Shown here in pieces: positions 24,250-33,617 of a DNA stretch of 64,000 bases (position 1 is the stretch's first letter; the number at the start of each line of letters is the position of its first letter). The notes below the pieces were generated by a model. That model was not told where the DNA came from. It did not search any database and worked only from the letters and a program-made list of their open reading frames with translations. The position numbers were made by a program, and so were the translations under genes. The stretch is taken from the NCBI RefSeq assembly GCF_018967845.1, contig NZ_JAHLZZ010000001.1, positions 3,534,001-3,598,000 of the forward strand. Reading direction: 5' to 3'. The DNA is from Hymenobacter siberiensis (GTDB taxonomy: Bacteria; Bacteroidota; Bacteroidia; Cytophagales; Hymenobacteraceae).

Positions 24250-25593
24250 ATGTTCGGGCTGGTAGATTGCAACAACTTCTACGTGAGTTGTGAGCGGGTA
24301 TTTCAGCCGCGGCTGGAAGGGCGGCCGGTGGTCATTTTAAGCAATAATGATGGGTGCATCATTTCGCGCTCGGCCGAGGCGAAGGCGCTGGGGCTGAAAA
24401 TGGGTGACCCGTATTTTCAGGTGAAAGAGCAGCTGCGGCGGGACTCGGTGCAGGTGTTCAGCTCGAACTATACGCTGTATGGGGATATGTCGCGGCGCGT
24501 GATGCACTACCTGGGGGCGACGGTGCCGGCAGTGGAAATCTATTCGATTGACGAGGCCTTTCTGGACCTGGGCGGGCTGGAGCAGCATTTGACGCCCTAC
24601 CTCGGCAACCTGACCGACCTGGCGCAACGGCTGCGGGTGGGCGTGAAGGCGCGCACGGGCATCCCGGTGTGCGTGGGTGTGGCTCCGACCAAGACGCTGG
24701 CCAAGCTGGCCAACCGGTTGGCCAAGAAAGATGCCGGCCTGGGCGGGGTGCTGTACCTGGATTCGGACACGCGGCGGGTCTGGGCGCTGGGGCAGGTGCC
24801 GGTGGGCGACGTGTGGGGCGTAGGGCGGCAGTACGCGCAGAAGCTCACGGCGGCGGGCATCGACTCGGCGGCGGACCTGTCGCGGGTGTCGGAGGCCTGG
24901 GCGCGCAAGTTCCTCGGCGGCGTGGTGGGGGCGCGGCTGGTGCGCGAGCTGCAGGGCTACCCCTGCGCGGGGCTGGCCCCGAGCGAGGACGGGACGCTGC
25001 GCCGGCAAAGCATCAGCTGTACGCGCACGTTCGGGCGGCCGTTGCGGGAACGGGCCTCGGTGCTGGGGGCGGTGTCAGCGTTCGTGGCGCGGGCCGCGGA
25101 AAAGCTGCGGCGGCAGGGTGACCTGGCGCACGTCCTTACGGTATTCATCAGCAAAAGCCGGTTTGGGTCGGATGAGGGCGGGCATTCGCGCTCGGCGGTG
25201 CTGACGCTGCCGGTGCCCACCAGCGACACCCGGGAGCTGACGGCGCGGGCCGCGCAACTGCTGGGGCGGCTCTGGGAGCCGGGGGCGGTGTACGTGAAGG
25301 CGGGCGTGGTGATGGCCGGGCTGGAAGCGCCGGGCGACCAGCAGCTGGGGCTTTTCGGGGAGGCTGCGCCGCTGGCGGCGGGGCAGTGCCCGGTATGGGC
25401 CGCGGTGGAGGGCCGTAGTGCGCAGATGATGGCGGCGCTGGATGGGCTGAATGCGCGGTTCGGGCGCGGGACCGTGCAGCTGGCGACGGCGCTGGGGCCG
25501 AATGGTGGCGGGCCCACCCCGTGGCAGGGTCAGGCGGCCTGGCGCACACCGGCCTACACTACGCGGCTGGAGGACTTGATGATAGTCAAATAA
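24250..25593 (+). CDS. umuC: DNA polymerase V subunit UmuC (Y-family)
   Basis: This 447-aa Y-family polymerase performs error-prone translesion synthesis. Catalytic motifs are GLVDCNNFYVSCERVF (first Asp), YSIDEAFLDLGG (Asp-Glu), and GVAPTKTLAKLANRLAKK. The helix-hairpin-helix thumb (DVWGVGRQYAQKL) and UmuC-type little-finger and C-terminal regions are present. Length is normal. It starts 2 bp after umuD, with an ATG two codons after TAG. A decayed second umuC fragment lies at 56160-56552. Confidence 0.95.
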   Translation: MFGLVDCNNFYVSCERVFQPRLEGRPVVILSNNDGCIISRSAEAKALGLKMGDPYFQVKEQLRRDSVQVFSSNYTLYGDMSRRVMHYLGATVPAVEIYSIDEAFLDLGGLEQHLTPYLGNLTDLAQRLRVGVKARTGIPVCVGVAPTKTLAKLANRLAKKDAGLGGVLYLDSDTRRVWALGQVPVGDVWGVGRQYAQKLTAAGIDSAADLSRVSEAWARKFLGGVVGARLVRELQGYPCAGLAPSEDGTLRRQSISCTRTFGRPLRERASVLGAVSAFVARAAEKLRRQGDLAHVLTVFISKSRFGSDEGGHSRSAVLTLPVPTSDTRELTARAAQLLGRLWEPGAVYVKAGVVMAGLEAPGDQQLGLFGEAAPLAAGQCPVWAAVEGRSAQMMAALDGLNARFGRGTVQLATALGPNGGGPTPWQGQAAWRTPAYTTRLEDLMIVK

Positions 25594-25650
25594 CTTCTTT
25601 CTGGTCGGCCGGCGGCTGGCCATTTTCTACACCCTTTTTCCTTTATTGAA

Positions 25651-25914
25651 ATGCCACATTTTGTCCCAGACGCAGAATCCATCACCGAGTTTTATGGCGC
25701 GTATGAGCAACGCGGGTGCAAGTTTGAAGTAGTGCCAGCGCCTGAAATGGGCGGCTACGGGCTGCGGATGCGGCTCGGAAAAGGCAGTGACATATTGCCG
25801 ATATTTCCACTGCCACAATCGGAGATGGACAGTGTAGAAGCGGCTGAGCGATGGCTGGCCCATCTGCGCGACCATGAGCTAAGCTTGTTTTTTTCTTTGC
25901 TGAAGGAAGGGTAG
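25651..25914 (+). CDS. Small hypothetical protein
   Basis: This 87-aa protein (FYGAYEQRGCKFEVVPAPEM...) has a mixed alpha/beta pattern and a helical tail (AAERWLAHLRDHELSLFFSL). No domain is recognised. It lies 57 bp after umuC and 77 bp before the large helicase gene in the same direction, so it could belong to either transcript. Confidence 0.6.
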   Translation: MPHFVPDAESITEFYGAYEQRGCKFEVVPAPEMGGYGLRMRLGKGSDILPIFPLPQSEMDSVEAAERWLAHLRDHELSLFFSLLKEG

Positions 25915-25991
25915 CGTCAGGCTTTCGCAAGTGATAATGGCAAGCACTGTCTTGAAATATGTACTTTGCTGTACTCGTTTCAACCCTACGT

Positions 25992-28900
25992 ATGTTTAAA
26001 TTACAGTTACAGGCTGGTTACTTTATTGAGGAGCTATTGCCAGAGCTGGTGGCGGGAGCCACGGCAGTTGGAGGAAACGAGCAGCAGGTCCGGGACTTAC
26101 TGCACCACGTTTCGTGGTTTGAAGTATCAGGCTCACAGTCTTTTGTAGTAGCTGAACCAGACTACGATATTTCTACCAGCTCACACCAAGCGATATGGAC
26201 GGTTGCGGTCAATTTACTAACGCGGGGGCTGCCTACTCGCGCACCACTCAACTTGGCGGCTGCCGTACTAGCAGAAAATTGGCCGGGGGCGATAGACCTG
26301 CTGGATGCTAAGGATGGAGTAAACTTCGAGAAGGTTGACAAGAATAATGAGGGAAGTCTAAAGTTTCCGCTAGCTGAAATTCCTGATAGTTCAACTTGGT
26401 CTATACTGTTATGGCGGGCATTACATCCGCTAGACCCTCGATTACGCCCCGGCCAAGATTTGCGCCAGCAGCTTTTAACATGGAAGACAGGAACGGTAAG
26501 TGAGGCTGAAATTGAATTTGCAGCTGTACTAATGCCGAGATACGGAGGTGCAGATTACTTACCGCAGTTGGTTGATTCTCAAACATCATTGGAGGATTTG
26601 CTGCGCTGGGACGCAGTAGAGGAAGAGCAGCTGCGTAAAACCAAATTGGTCACGGTGGCTGATTTCGCAAAGCAAGATGCTGATTTCACGTTAGCCTTTC
26701 CATACGCCTGGGAACCTGGGCCTGAAGCCCCGGCACCAGCGGGAAATGTACCGGCCTGGCCACAAGCTGTAAAGGGTGGAATAGCCGTAAGAGGTGTTAT
26801 ACTGGAAGTAGACGGGCCGCACCATAAAATACCTCCTCAAATTCAGAAGGATGCAGCTCGTGATAAGGCAGCTCGGGATGTAGGATGGTGGCCAGTGCGG
26901 TTGCCAACGGATGACTTTGGAGAGCCAGAGGAGCGATTAGATTCTTTACGGCAACTGCTGAAAGTACATTCTTACTTTGCCCAGTTGAAGGCAAATTATG
27001 ATGATTCGCTGCTTGCAAATGCTGAAGGGCGAAAGGCATTGCAACTCACATTAGGTCCGATAGCGGTGGCGCGGGTGCAACGGACGCTGTTAGAGGCCTT
27101 GCTAAATGGGACAATATCTCCAGTGGCTATCCATGTAAAGCTGGCAATAGTCGAGCGTGATTTGCCTTGTGGGCAGCAGGGAGTGACTGCTTTACTTGAG
27201 CAACTGCGACGACTGTATGCGCTAGAGGGAAAAGGGCGGACAGTACCAGTAGTGGGGCTGACTATCTATCCTACCGGTGAGTTTGAGCAGCCGGCATATT
27301 TCAATCATTTGGAAGCGCAAGTAATGCCTGTTGGTAGCATGCCTACTCCGGCTGATAAATTCAATCTGGTACTAGACATATCAGTATTGCAGCGACCAGG
27401 CTTTTCAAAAGCCGTGGAATTACCGGGAGTGCAGTGCCTGACCATTCGGACGGCAACCATGCCAAAGAATGCACGTCGTTTCCGGTCGGCACCATTGATT
27501 GCCTACCCGCCCTTGGTGGAGTACGACCCAGCGCACGAGACATACAAATTTCTTGATGACAACCAAGAGAGTCGTGCGCAAGTGCTTGAAGAATTGGTTC
27601 AGGACCTTTTCCGCAAGCGCGGGTTGCGGGAAGGGCAACTACCCATTATTAGCCGAGGGCTACAAGGATTGAGCGTGCTAGGGCTTCTGCCAACAGGAGG
27701 AGGCAAGTCGCTGACTTACCAGATGGCAGTATTGCTACAGCCTGGAATAGCTTTAGTAGTAGACCCAATTAAATCACTGATGCAGGACCAATTTGAGGGA
27801 CTGCAGCGCAACTGGATAGATGCCGTCACTTATCTCAACAGCTCTGTGCCGGGACGGCCATGCAAGGAGCTACGGCTGGCGCGAATGCAGGCGGGAGAAG
27901 TCCTTTTTATGTTCGTTTCGCCGGAGCGACTGGTGATTAAGGAAGATTTCAGGGACCGGCTGGAAGCAATGGAGAAGGCCTTGCCGCGAGTAGGCCGGTT
28001 GGAGGCAAAGCAAACGGCCCTTCCGCGAGTGGGGTTCAGCTATTGCGTAATTGACGAGGCACACTGCGTATCGGAGTGGGGGCATAATTTCCGAACGCCT
28101 TATTTACGTTTGGGGGCCAATGCCCGGCGCTTCTGCCATACGTATACTGGCAAGGAAGTGCCCTTGTACGGACTTACCGCCACGGCCTCATTTGATGTAT
28201 TGGCTGATGTACAAAGGGAGTTAGATATTGATAATGACCAAGCAGCTATTATCCGAACAGCAACGATGTCGAGGCCGGAACTGCATGTCCGAATTATGGC
28301 GGTTGATGAAAAGCTGAAGGAGCGTAATGCAGTAGGCAGGGCAAAACATGAGTTGTTGGAACAGGTGCTGGCAGAGGTGCCAGGTGCGCTACTAGCAATA
28401 AATGGGAAGCCTTCGATGGACCCGCTACCCGAGAAGGCCCGACTCCCGGTATCACTTGGTGCATGGACGGCGGAGAATTTCTTTGAAGCAAATGCGACCA
28501 CTGGTAAGCTGGAGCAAGCAGGGTTGGTGTTCTGCCCGCATACGAAAGGCGTTATCGGGGTGCCTGAGATTTTTAGGCTCCTTACGGCTACTGGCCGGCC
28601 AGGACCGGTGCTACAAGCGGGCTTCTTCATGGGTACCGACGACGGCGACAGCCGCGCCACTCAGGCTACAAATCAAGTGGCAATGGGAAAGATGCAGACT
28701 GAATTTGTGGAAGGGGATAGCAATATACTTGTGGCCACCAAAGCGTTTGGGATGGGCATTGATAAACCCAACGTGCGCTTTACTGTGCATTATGGCTATC
28801 CGGACTCCATTGAGAGTTTTGTGCAAGAGGCTGGCCGGGCCGGTCGTGACCGGGCAGTGGCCCTGAATTACATTTTGTACCATAAGACCGACGCGGAAAC

Positions 28901-30509
28901 TCAGGAGTTTTTTTTCAATAAAACTTTCAAAGCGCGGGAGCAGGAGGATAGAGTGATGCACGAGTTGCTGACGCGAATAACATTTCCGGCGGGCGAATGC
29001 GGAGTATTGAATGCAGTGCTTGAAGAGCAATTTCCAGAATTGGAAGTATGGGCGCGTCTGCATAAAAAAAAGGGGGCCGCAGCGCCTGAAACCTTGTATT
29101 TGAATGGGAGCGACGGTTTGAGCTATGGCAGAATTACTCTTTTAAAGCTGCCAAATCTGGAAGGGTATGAGGAGCATAAAAAGCCAGCTGGGCCGCCAAC
29201 AGTGCTGCGCAAAGTCGTTAGTTTCGCTATGAACTACTTGCTTCAACTGCCAACTGAAGCGCGCCTAAGTGCTGCGTTGCTGGGCAATGCGCTAGGAGGT
29301 GGCGTGGCTCCTGGAAGCATCGACGGAATTCTGCCCCGCCTTGAAGCCATCCGGGCGGGTGCCCCAAATGAAGCGTTTGAAATCGGGTTTAGGAATGGAA
29401 CGCTACGTGATATGAGCGAGGCATCGACATTGGCCGGCGTCGAATTGTCGGAAAAGTGGTTGCTGGGGTGCTGCCAGGGAGCTATGGACGGTCAAGCCTT
29501 TGCGGGTACGGTAAGCGAAAAGTTTTGGAAAGACACTGGGCTGGACTTGCCTGCAGAGTTGGGCGAGGTATTAAGGAAAAAGTTCGCGGGTATCAGACTA
29601 GAGCAGGATACTTTTCGGGCGATTCATCGGCTGTGCCTACTGGGCGTGATTGCCGATTACACTATTGACTATTCGGCTTCGTCGGTACGGGTGGTTCTGG
29701 CCCCGCCGCAAACAACCTTGGACTTGCAAGCCACCGCCTTGCGAGCCACCTATCAGGATTACCTAGCCCGGTACACAACGCCCGACAATGCGCGGGACCA
29801 AGCTGCAGCCGTGGCAGGACGAGAGAAGGGCTCTTCACTGCTTGAAAAGTACGTTGGAGCGTTGTTGGACTTTAACGAGCAGACGATAAAGGAAAAGCGG
29901 CGACGAGGCATTGAGGCAATGCGCGATGCATGCCTAAGGGGTATGAATCCGAAGGAGAACCTTAGCAATTACTTTGACCTGTATTTTAACTCGAAGTATG
30001 CCCGCACGGAGTACCTGCCAACTGATACTAATGACGGCAAGATATACAACGAGGAAATAGTGTGGAAATACCTTGGCTTCATGACCTCGCCGCCTGACGG
30101 CAGAGGAATGGAACGGGATAATATCAAGCACTTACGCGGGGCATGTACGCGTCTACTGAGTGCTCAGACGGGTAACGGGGCTTTTTTACTGCTAGGAGCC
30201 TTTTCAACGCTGTATTTGGAACTGACCAAGGATAAAGAGGACCAAATACCCGAGTTGATAGCCTCGGCACAGCAACAGCTTTTTGATGGGTTCATGGCTT
30301 ATGACAAACTCGATTCTATGCCGTTACCTGTATTAGTGGCCTTTGTGCAGCGGTTTGCGGAAGTAGTTGGTAAATATGACCGTCGCATCGGGACTTATGT
30401 AACAGCTAATATTGAGGAGCCTTTGCAGCTAAAACTGCATACGCGCTGGCTCAAAGACTTCAACACTCGATTTATTGATATTTCCACTCATCCGGTTTCG
30501 GCCGCATAA
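25992..30509 (+). CDS. RecQ-like helicase with N-terminal PD-(D/E)XK-type nuclease region
   Basis: This 1505-aa protein combines a nuclease-like region and a RecQ-type helicase. Residues about 180-340 contain ADFTLAFPY and GVILEVDGPHHK...DAARDKAARDVGWW, the pattern of DUF559/Vsr-type PD-(D/E)XK nucleases. Helicase motifs follow: I LPTGGGKSLTYQ (about residue 570), II VIDEAHCVSEWGHNFR (about 685), III GLTATASFDV, and VI QEAGRAGRDRAV (about 945). About 550 C-terminal residues match nothing I know. The size is nearly three times that of housekeeping RecQ and there is an insertion between motifs III and V. The start at 25992 is chosen over 25959 by context only. It is followed after 9 bp by a coiled-coil membrane protein. 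The likely role is phage or plasmid defence (inference). Confidence 0.85.
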   Translation: MFKLQLQAGYFIEELLPELVAGATAVGGNEQQVRDLLHHVSWFEVSGSQSFVVAEPDYDISTSSHQAIWTVAVNLLTRGLPTRAPLNLAAAVLAENWPGAIDLLDAKDGVNFEKVDKNNEGSLKFPLAEIPDSSTWSILLWRALHPLDPRLRPGQDLRQQLLTWKTGTVSEAEIEFAAVLMPRYGGADYLPQLVDSQTSLEDLLRWDAVEEEQLRKTKLVTVADFAKQDADFTLAFPYAWEPGPEAPAPAGNVPAWPQAVKGGIAVRGVILEVDGPHHKIPPQIQKDAARDKAARDVGWWPVRLPTDDFGEPEERLDSLRQLLKVHSYFAQLKANYDDSLLANAEGRKALQLTLGPIAVARVQRTLLEALLNGTISPVAIHVKLAIVERDLPCGQQGVTALLEQLRRLYALEGKGRTVPVVGLTIYPTGEFEQPAYFNHLEAQVMPVGSMPTPADKFNLVLDISVLQRPGFSKAVELPGVQCLTIRTATMPKNARRFRSAPLIAYPPLVEYDPAHETYKFLDDNQESRAQVLEELVQDLFRKRGLREGQLPIISRGLQGLSVLGLLPTGGGKSLTYQMAVLLQPGIALVVDPIKSLMQDQFEGLQRNWIDAVTYLNSSVPGRPCKELRLARMQAGEVLFMFVSPERLVIKEDFRDRLEAMEKALPRVGRLEAKQTALPRVGFSYCVIDEAHCVSEWGHNFRTPYLRLGANARRFCHTYTGKEVPLYGLTATASFDVLADVQRELDIDNDQAAIIRTATMSRPELHVRIMAVDEKLKERNAVGRAKHELLEQVLAEVPGALLAINGKPSMDPLPEKARLPVSLGAWTAENFFEANATTGKLEQAGLVFCPHTKGVIGVPEIFRLLTATGRPGPVLQAGFFMGTDDGDSRATQATNQVAMGKMQTEFVEGDSNILVATKAFGMGIDKPNVRFTVHYGYPDSIESFVQEAGRAGRDRAVALNYILYHKTDAETQEFFFNKTFKAREQEDRVMHELLTRITFPAGECGVLNAVLEEQFPELEVWARLHKKKGAAAPETLYLNGSDGLSYGRITLLKLPNLEGYEEHKKPAGPPTVLRKVVSFAMNYLLQLPTEARLSAALLGNALGGGVAPGSIDGILPRLEAIRAGAPNEAFEIGFRNGTLRDMSEASTLAGVELSEKWLLGCCQGAMDGQAFAGTVSEKFWKDTGLDLPAELGEVLRKKFAGIRLEQDTFRAIHRLCLLGVIADYTIDYSASSVRVVLAPPQTTLDLQATALRATYQDYLARYTTPDNARDQAAAVAGREKGSSLLEKYVGALLDFNEQTIKEKRRRGIEAMRDACLRGMNPKENLSNYFDLYFNSKYARTEYLPTDTNDGKIYNEEIVWKYLGFMTSPPDGRGMERDNIKHLRGACTRLLSAQTGNGAFLLLGAFSTLYLELTKDKEDQIPELIASAQQQLFDGFMAYDKLDSMPLPVLVAFVQRFAEVVGKYDRRIGTYVTANIEEPLQLKLHTRWLKDFNTRFIDISTHPVSAA

Positions 30510-30518
30510 TCTCCCTAC

Positions 30519-31496
30519 ATGTCAACAGCATTCACCGCTGCTCTACCCCTAATCGAAGAGCTGAAAACCCACCTAACTAAACTAAAATCAGTCACTGATG
30601 AAATTGCTAAAGCGAAAGCGTCAGCTCAACAAAATGAGAATGTGGCGAAGCAAAACCAAGCTACAGTGGCTGAAGTCATAGGGGCAGCAAAGCGGATGGT
30701 TACAGCTCAGGAAGGGCTGGTAGAGAAACTAAGCCAGCAACAACAGGTCGGGTTGGGAGAGCAGGAATTATTGCTCCGCGTCCACGCAGAAGAGTTGTCA
30801 AATAAAACTTCGGAACAAACTGCACGTCAGCTTGATGGCCTGAAACAGGCCGCTACTTCTACTAAAGTCCTTATCGACAGTCTACTCCAAGAGCATCCAC
30901 AACTACTAACAGCTATTTGGGAGCAACACCTGCGGGGCATAGATGAGCAGCAGGAAACACTAAAAAAAGGAGTTCAGACCTGGGCTGACTCACTGCATCA
31001 GCAGATGCAAACTGAGCTAAAACTTCTGCGTCAGGCTATTGAAACGCTACAAAAAAACACCTTACAACAGCATGATGAGCTAAGCACGGTAGCTAATCAG
31101 CTACAGGTTGTGGCGGGTCGCGTCACAGCCTTCGCAGAGGTGATGAACGCGGCAAAGTTCACGGCTCGGCTGGAAAGCATCGAGCAACAGCAGAAAGATA
31201 CGCTGGCTAATTTGGCAAAAAGCAGCAAAGACAGTCAAGCAACAGCGGCGAGAATGACTGAGCTTCATGAGAAGCAGGGAGCTGATTTTATAGCTGAACT
31301 GCAACGTGGACAGCAGGAGGCAGCCGATACCGCCGACTCGCATCGGGAGGCCTATGAGCAACGCGTGGATGGTTTGCAAGGGCAAGTAGAGCAGTTGATG
31401 GTACAGCTAGCACAAGCAGGACAGCAGCAGCGCCTATGGCAATTGGTTACACTTGGTGCTGTGGCAGTTGCCACAGTAGTGCTATTTCTTAAGTGA
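30519..31496 (+). CDS. Coiled-coil protein with C-terminal membrane anchor
   Basis: This 325-aa protein is predicted to be almost wholly coiled coil (for example LIEELKTHLTKLKSVTDEI, QTELKLLRQAIETLQKN), ending in one transmembrane segment (LWQLVTLGAVAVATVVLFLK). This makes it a tail-anchored membrane protein with a long cytoplasmic stalk. It starts 9 bp after the helicase gene and is clearly co-transcribed. Codon use is like the helicase gene and AT-richer than the surroundings. It may recruit the helicase-nuclease to the membrane or sense damage there; this is inference. Confidence 0.85.
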   Translation: MSTAFTAALPLIEELKTHLTKLKSVTDEIAKAKASAQQNENVAKQNQATVAEVIGAAKRMVTAQEGLVEKLSQQQQVGLGEQELLLRVHAEELSNKTSEQTARQLDGLKQAATSTKVLIDSLLQEHPQLLTAIWEQHLRGIDEQQETLKKGVQTWADSLHQQMQTELKLLRQAIETLQKNTLQQHDELSTVANQLQVVAGRVTAFAEVMNAAKFTARLESIEQQQKDTLANLAKSSKDSQATAARMTELHEKQGADFIAELQRGQQEAADTADSHREAYEQRVDGLQGQVEQLMVQLAQAGQQQRLWQLVTLGAVAVATVVLFLK

Positions 31497-31614
31497 TGTA
31501 AACAGAAATGCCCAGGCCTGCAGGTTGCTGGCCAAGGCTTGCGATGCTCCTCAGTAGCAACGGTGCAAAAATCAGAACGGCGGTTTCTCGCTGCCAGAGT
31601 TGCGGGGATAGGCC

Positions 31615-31815
31615 TTATAGAAATGGGCAACGTGGCGGGCGCGGCGCCGCGTCCTCGCCGGCTGCGGTGGTGGCTATGAGGCAGGGAGCGGTGGTCAGGG
31701 CGGGCTCAATCGGCTGGCCGTCGTGCCTTAGGCCTTCCCAGCGGTGCGGGAGCTCGGTGGCTCTGGTCAGGGCCGTATCATCTGCGGCGGCGTACGGCGG
31801 CTAGTTCCTCAATCT
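31615..31815 (-). pseudogene. Decayed coding fragment
   Basis: On the minus strand a frame encoding DDTALTRATELPHRWEG... to a TAA at 31615-31617 reads like protein but lacks a start codon. The upstream part (QNVQWAQIEELAAVRRR) is in another frame and meets it near 31790. The simplest view is a small gene broken by a one-base indel. The rest of 31497-31836 holds nothing I can support. Confidence 0.35.
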
Positions 31816-31836
31816 GAGCCCACTGGACGTTTTGGG

Positions 31837-32205
31837 CTAGTAAACCAAGTCCGTCCAGTGGATGAGTTGGCCCACGAAAGGCAGCCCGTGGTAGCCTGCC
31901 AGGAAGTGGAAAAGCTGGTCGGCCGACTCGAATCCGTCACGGCGGACAAACTCGACTAGTTCGGAACCTGGGAGCTGGCGGCCATCTATTTCGATAAGGT
32001 AGGTGCCGTTAATTTGAGTGGCCCGGATGGTCTGGACGGTTCGCGCTACTCCATCGGGCTGGAACTTGGCGAAGTTGTCGGGGCCAAGGATAGTACAGAA
32101 GCTGATGAGTTGGCCGGCTACCCACCGGCGGCTAGCGCGGATGGTATGCACTTTGGTGCCGGAAATAATCAGGGGTGCGAAGTCGGGCTTGAATCCTAAA
32201 ATCAT
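31837..32205 (-). CDS. ASCH/PUA-like domain protein
   Basis: This 122-aa protein matches the ASCH fold, a beta-barrel RNA- or modified-base-binding domain common in phages: LGFKPDFAPLIISGTKVHTIRA at the N-terminus carries the diagnostic G-x-K-x(2)-T-x-R pattern. A trailing helix-strand region (ELVEFVRRDGFESADQLFHF) also fits. ASCH proteins are proposed to act on RNA or modified nucleotides. It is the last clear gene of the leftward run 35936 to 31837. Confidence 0.75.
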   Translation of the reverse strand: MILGFKPDFAPLIISGTKVHTIRASRRWVAGQLISFCTILGPDNFAKFQPDGVARTVQTIRATQINGTYLIEIDGRQLPGSELVEFVRRDGFESADQLFHFLAGYHGLPFVGQLIHWTDLVY

Positions 32206-32289
32206 GGGTTCAATATTACTAGCTGGTAGCCGCCCCCGCCGCGCCTGCCGCTGTTGCAGCTGGGTTTGGGCGGGCGGGGGGGCTTATGG

Positions 32290-33063
32290 CTACGCTGCTG
32301 CAAAGTGCCGGGTGGGTTTGTTGAGGGTGAGCGTGGCCCGGCCGAAATCCTGGGCCAACGCGGTGGCCAGCTGCCCGCCGGATTGGCGTGGCTGGCGCTG
32401 CTCGGCGGCGCACCGCAGCAGCTTGCCGTACTTTTTCCGGCCGCTATCCATTTGCCCGGCGGTTAGCTCTACTACCCATACCTGAGGCTCCTGGCCTTTG
32501 AGTGGCTTCTTTTGTACGGCGATTAGCACTACGCGCTGCGCCTGTAGTACGTCGGCGTAGAAAGCACCCTGGCGGTCGTAGCCGTACTGCTCGACGGTTG
32601 TCAGGAATTGGGCAAGGTCGCGGCAGCTGGTGGTTTTGAAATCCACCACGGTGCGGCGCTGACGCTTGGGGCTGTCGATGAGCAGGTCGGGGCGCACTTT
32701 GACCAGTAGGCCGGTGGGCTCGTGGGTGGCGGTGTAGGACTGTTCGGCCTGGCCGTGGGCGGAGTAGATGAGGTGGCGCGGGTAGCGTTGGCGTTTGACG
32801 GTGCGGGCCAGCTTGCCGGCTTCCGCGCAGCGGCTGTGCTCTCTGGCATCGAACGGAAAACCGCTGGCTATTTGCTCGTACTGGTCGGGCTCCAGAATGG
32901 CGCTGTGGAAATAGGAGCCGAAGGCGAAGGCGGCGGTGCAGTCGCGGCGCGGGCGGCCCAGCAATTCATCGGCCAGGGTGCTCAGGTCGGTGTTGCTGAT
33001 GGCAGCCAGGGCGCGGTGTTCGGCTTGGGTGATGGTTGGGTGGTGCTGGAGGTTGGTGAACAT
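32290..33063 (-). CDS. RecE-like PD-(D/E)XK nuclease (DUF3799 family)
   Basis: This 257-aa protein matches the PDDEXK-like DUF3799 family, related to the RecE exonuclease VIII of phage recombination systems. Features are AISNTDLSTLADEL, FGSYFHSAILEPDQY, KVRPDLLID and the catalytic VVDFKTTS. The family degrades one DNA strand to help phage-type annealing. The protein at 33618-34289 could be its annealing or binding partner. It is part of the leftward gene run. Confidence 0.85.
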   Translation of the reverse strand: MFTNLQHHPTITQAEHRALAAISNTDLSTLADELLGRPRRDCTAAFAFGSYFHSAILEPDQYEQIASGFPFDAREHSRCAEAGKLARTVKRQRYPRHLIYSAHGQAEQSYTATHEPTGLLVKVRPDLLIDSPKRQRRTVVDFKTTSCRDLAQFLTTVEQYGYDRQGAFYADVLQAQRVVLIAVQKKPLKGQEPQVWVVELTAGQMDSGRKKYGKLLRCAAEQRQPRQSGGQLATALAQDFGRATLTLNKPTRHFAAA

Positions 33064-33090
33064 TTTGAGTTAAGAGTTAATAGTTGGGGG

Positions 33091-33336
33091 CTACTGGTTC
33101 GCGTCGAGGATGCAGGCCAGGCGGGCGGATTCGTCGGCGCGGTGCAGCCAGATGTGGGAGCCGCCGCAGCCGACCTGATAAGCGGGTTCGGGAAAGAGCT
33201 GGCGCACGGCGGGGGCCAGGTCGCGCAGGTCGGGTAGCGGGGCGGTGGTGGCCAGCAGCTGGGCCAGCTCGGTGAGGCGGGCGTCCTCGGCCGCGTCGGC
33301 GGCGGGCTGCTCCTGGCGGAGTTCGGGCGTTTCCAT
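33091..33336 (-). CDS. Small hypothetical protein
   Basis: This 81-aa protein (METPELRQEQPAADAAED...) has an acidic helical N-terminal half and a compact C-terminal half (PAYQVGCGGSHIWLHRADES) with no known match. Its ATG shares a base with the TGA of the preceding gene (TGATG), indicating translational coupling, and it is followed after 27 bp by the DUF3799 nuclease. Function is unknown. Confidence 0.6.
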   Translation of the reverse strand: METPELRQEQPAADAAEDARLTELAQLLATTAPLPDLRDLAPAVRQLFPEPAYQVGCGGSHIWLHRADESARLACILDANQ

Positions 33337-33530
33337 CAGCGTGGGGGGTTGAATTGCAGGGTTTGGTAGTTGCAGGGCTGCGGATAGTGGCAGGAGCCGG
33401 TGGGGCACTTGTCGAGCCGTGCGCAATGGGGGGCGGCTGTTGCGGCTATTGCGGCTGGCGCGACTGCGGGCCGGCGCGGGGCCTTGCGATTGGCTGGGCG
33501 CTTCTTTTCGGGGTTTTGCAGTGATTGCAT
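33336..33530 (-). CDS. Small cysteine-containing hypothetical protein
   Basis: This 64-aa basic protein contains a cysteine-rich tail (CARLDKCPTGSCHYPQPC) that could bind zinc. Support is its position in the leftward operon and its TGATG overlap with the next gene; there is no known homologue by eye. The N-terminal half is low complexity, so confidence is limited. Confidence 0.45.
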   Translation of the reverse strand: MQSLQNPEKKRPANRKAPRRPAVAPAAIAATAAPHCARLDKCPTGSCHYPQPCNYQTLQFNPPR

Positions 33531-33617
33531 GGTGCGGTGGTGGTGGCCGGGTTACATCGGTGGGAATGGCTGTGGCAGCTGAGGCCCGCGCCGTGGTGGC
33601 GGCGCGGGCCTGCTGGG

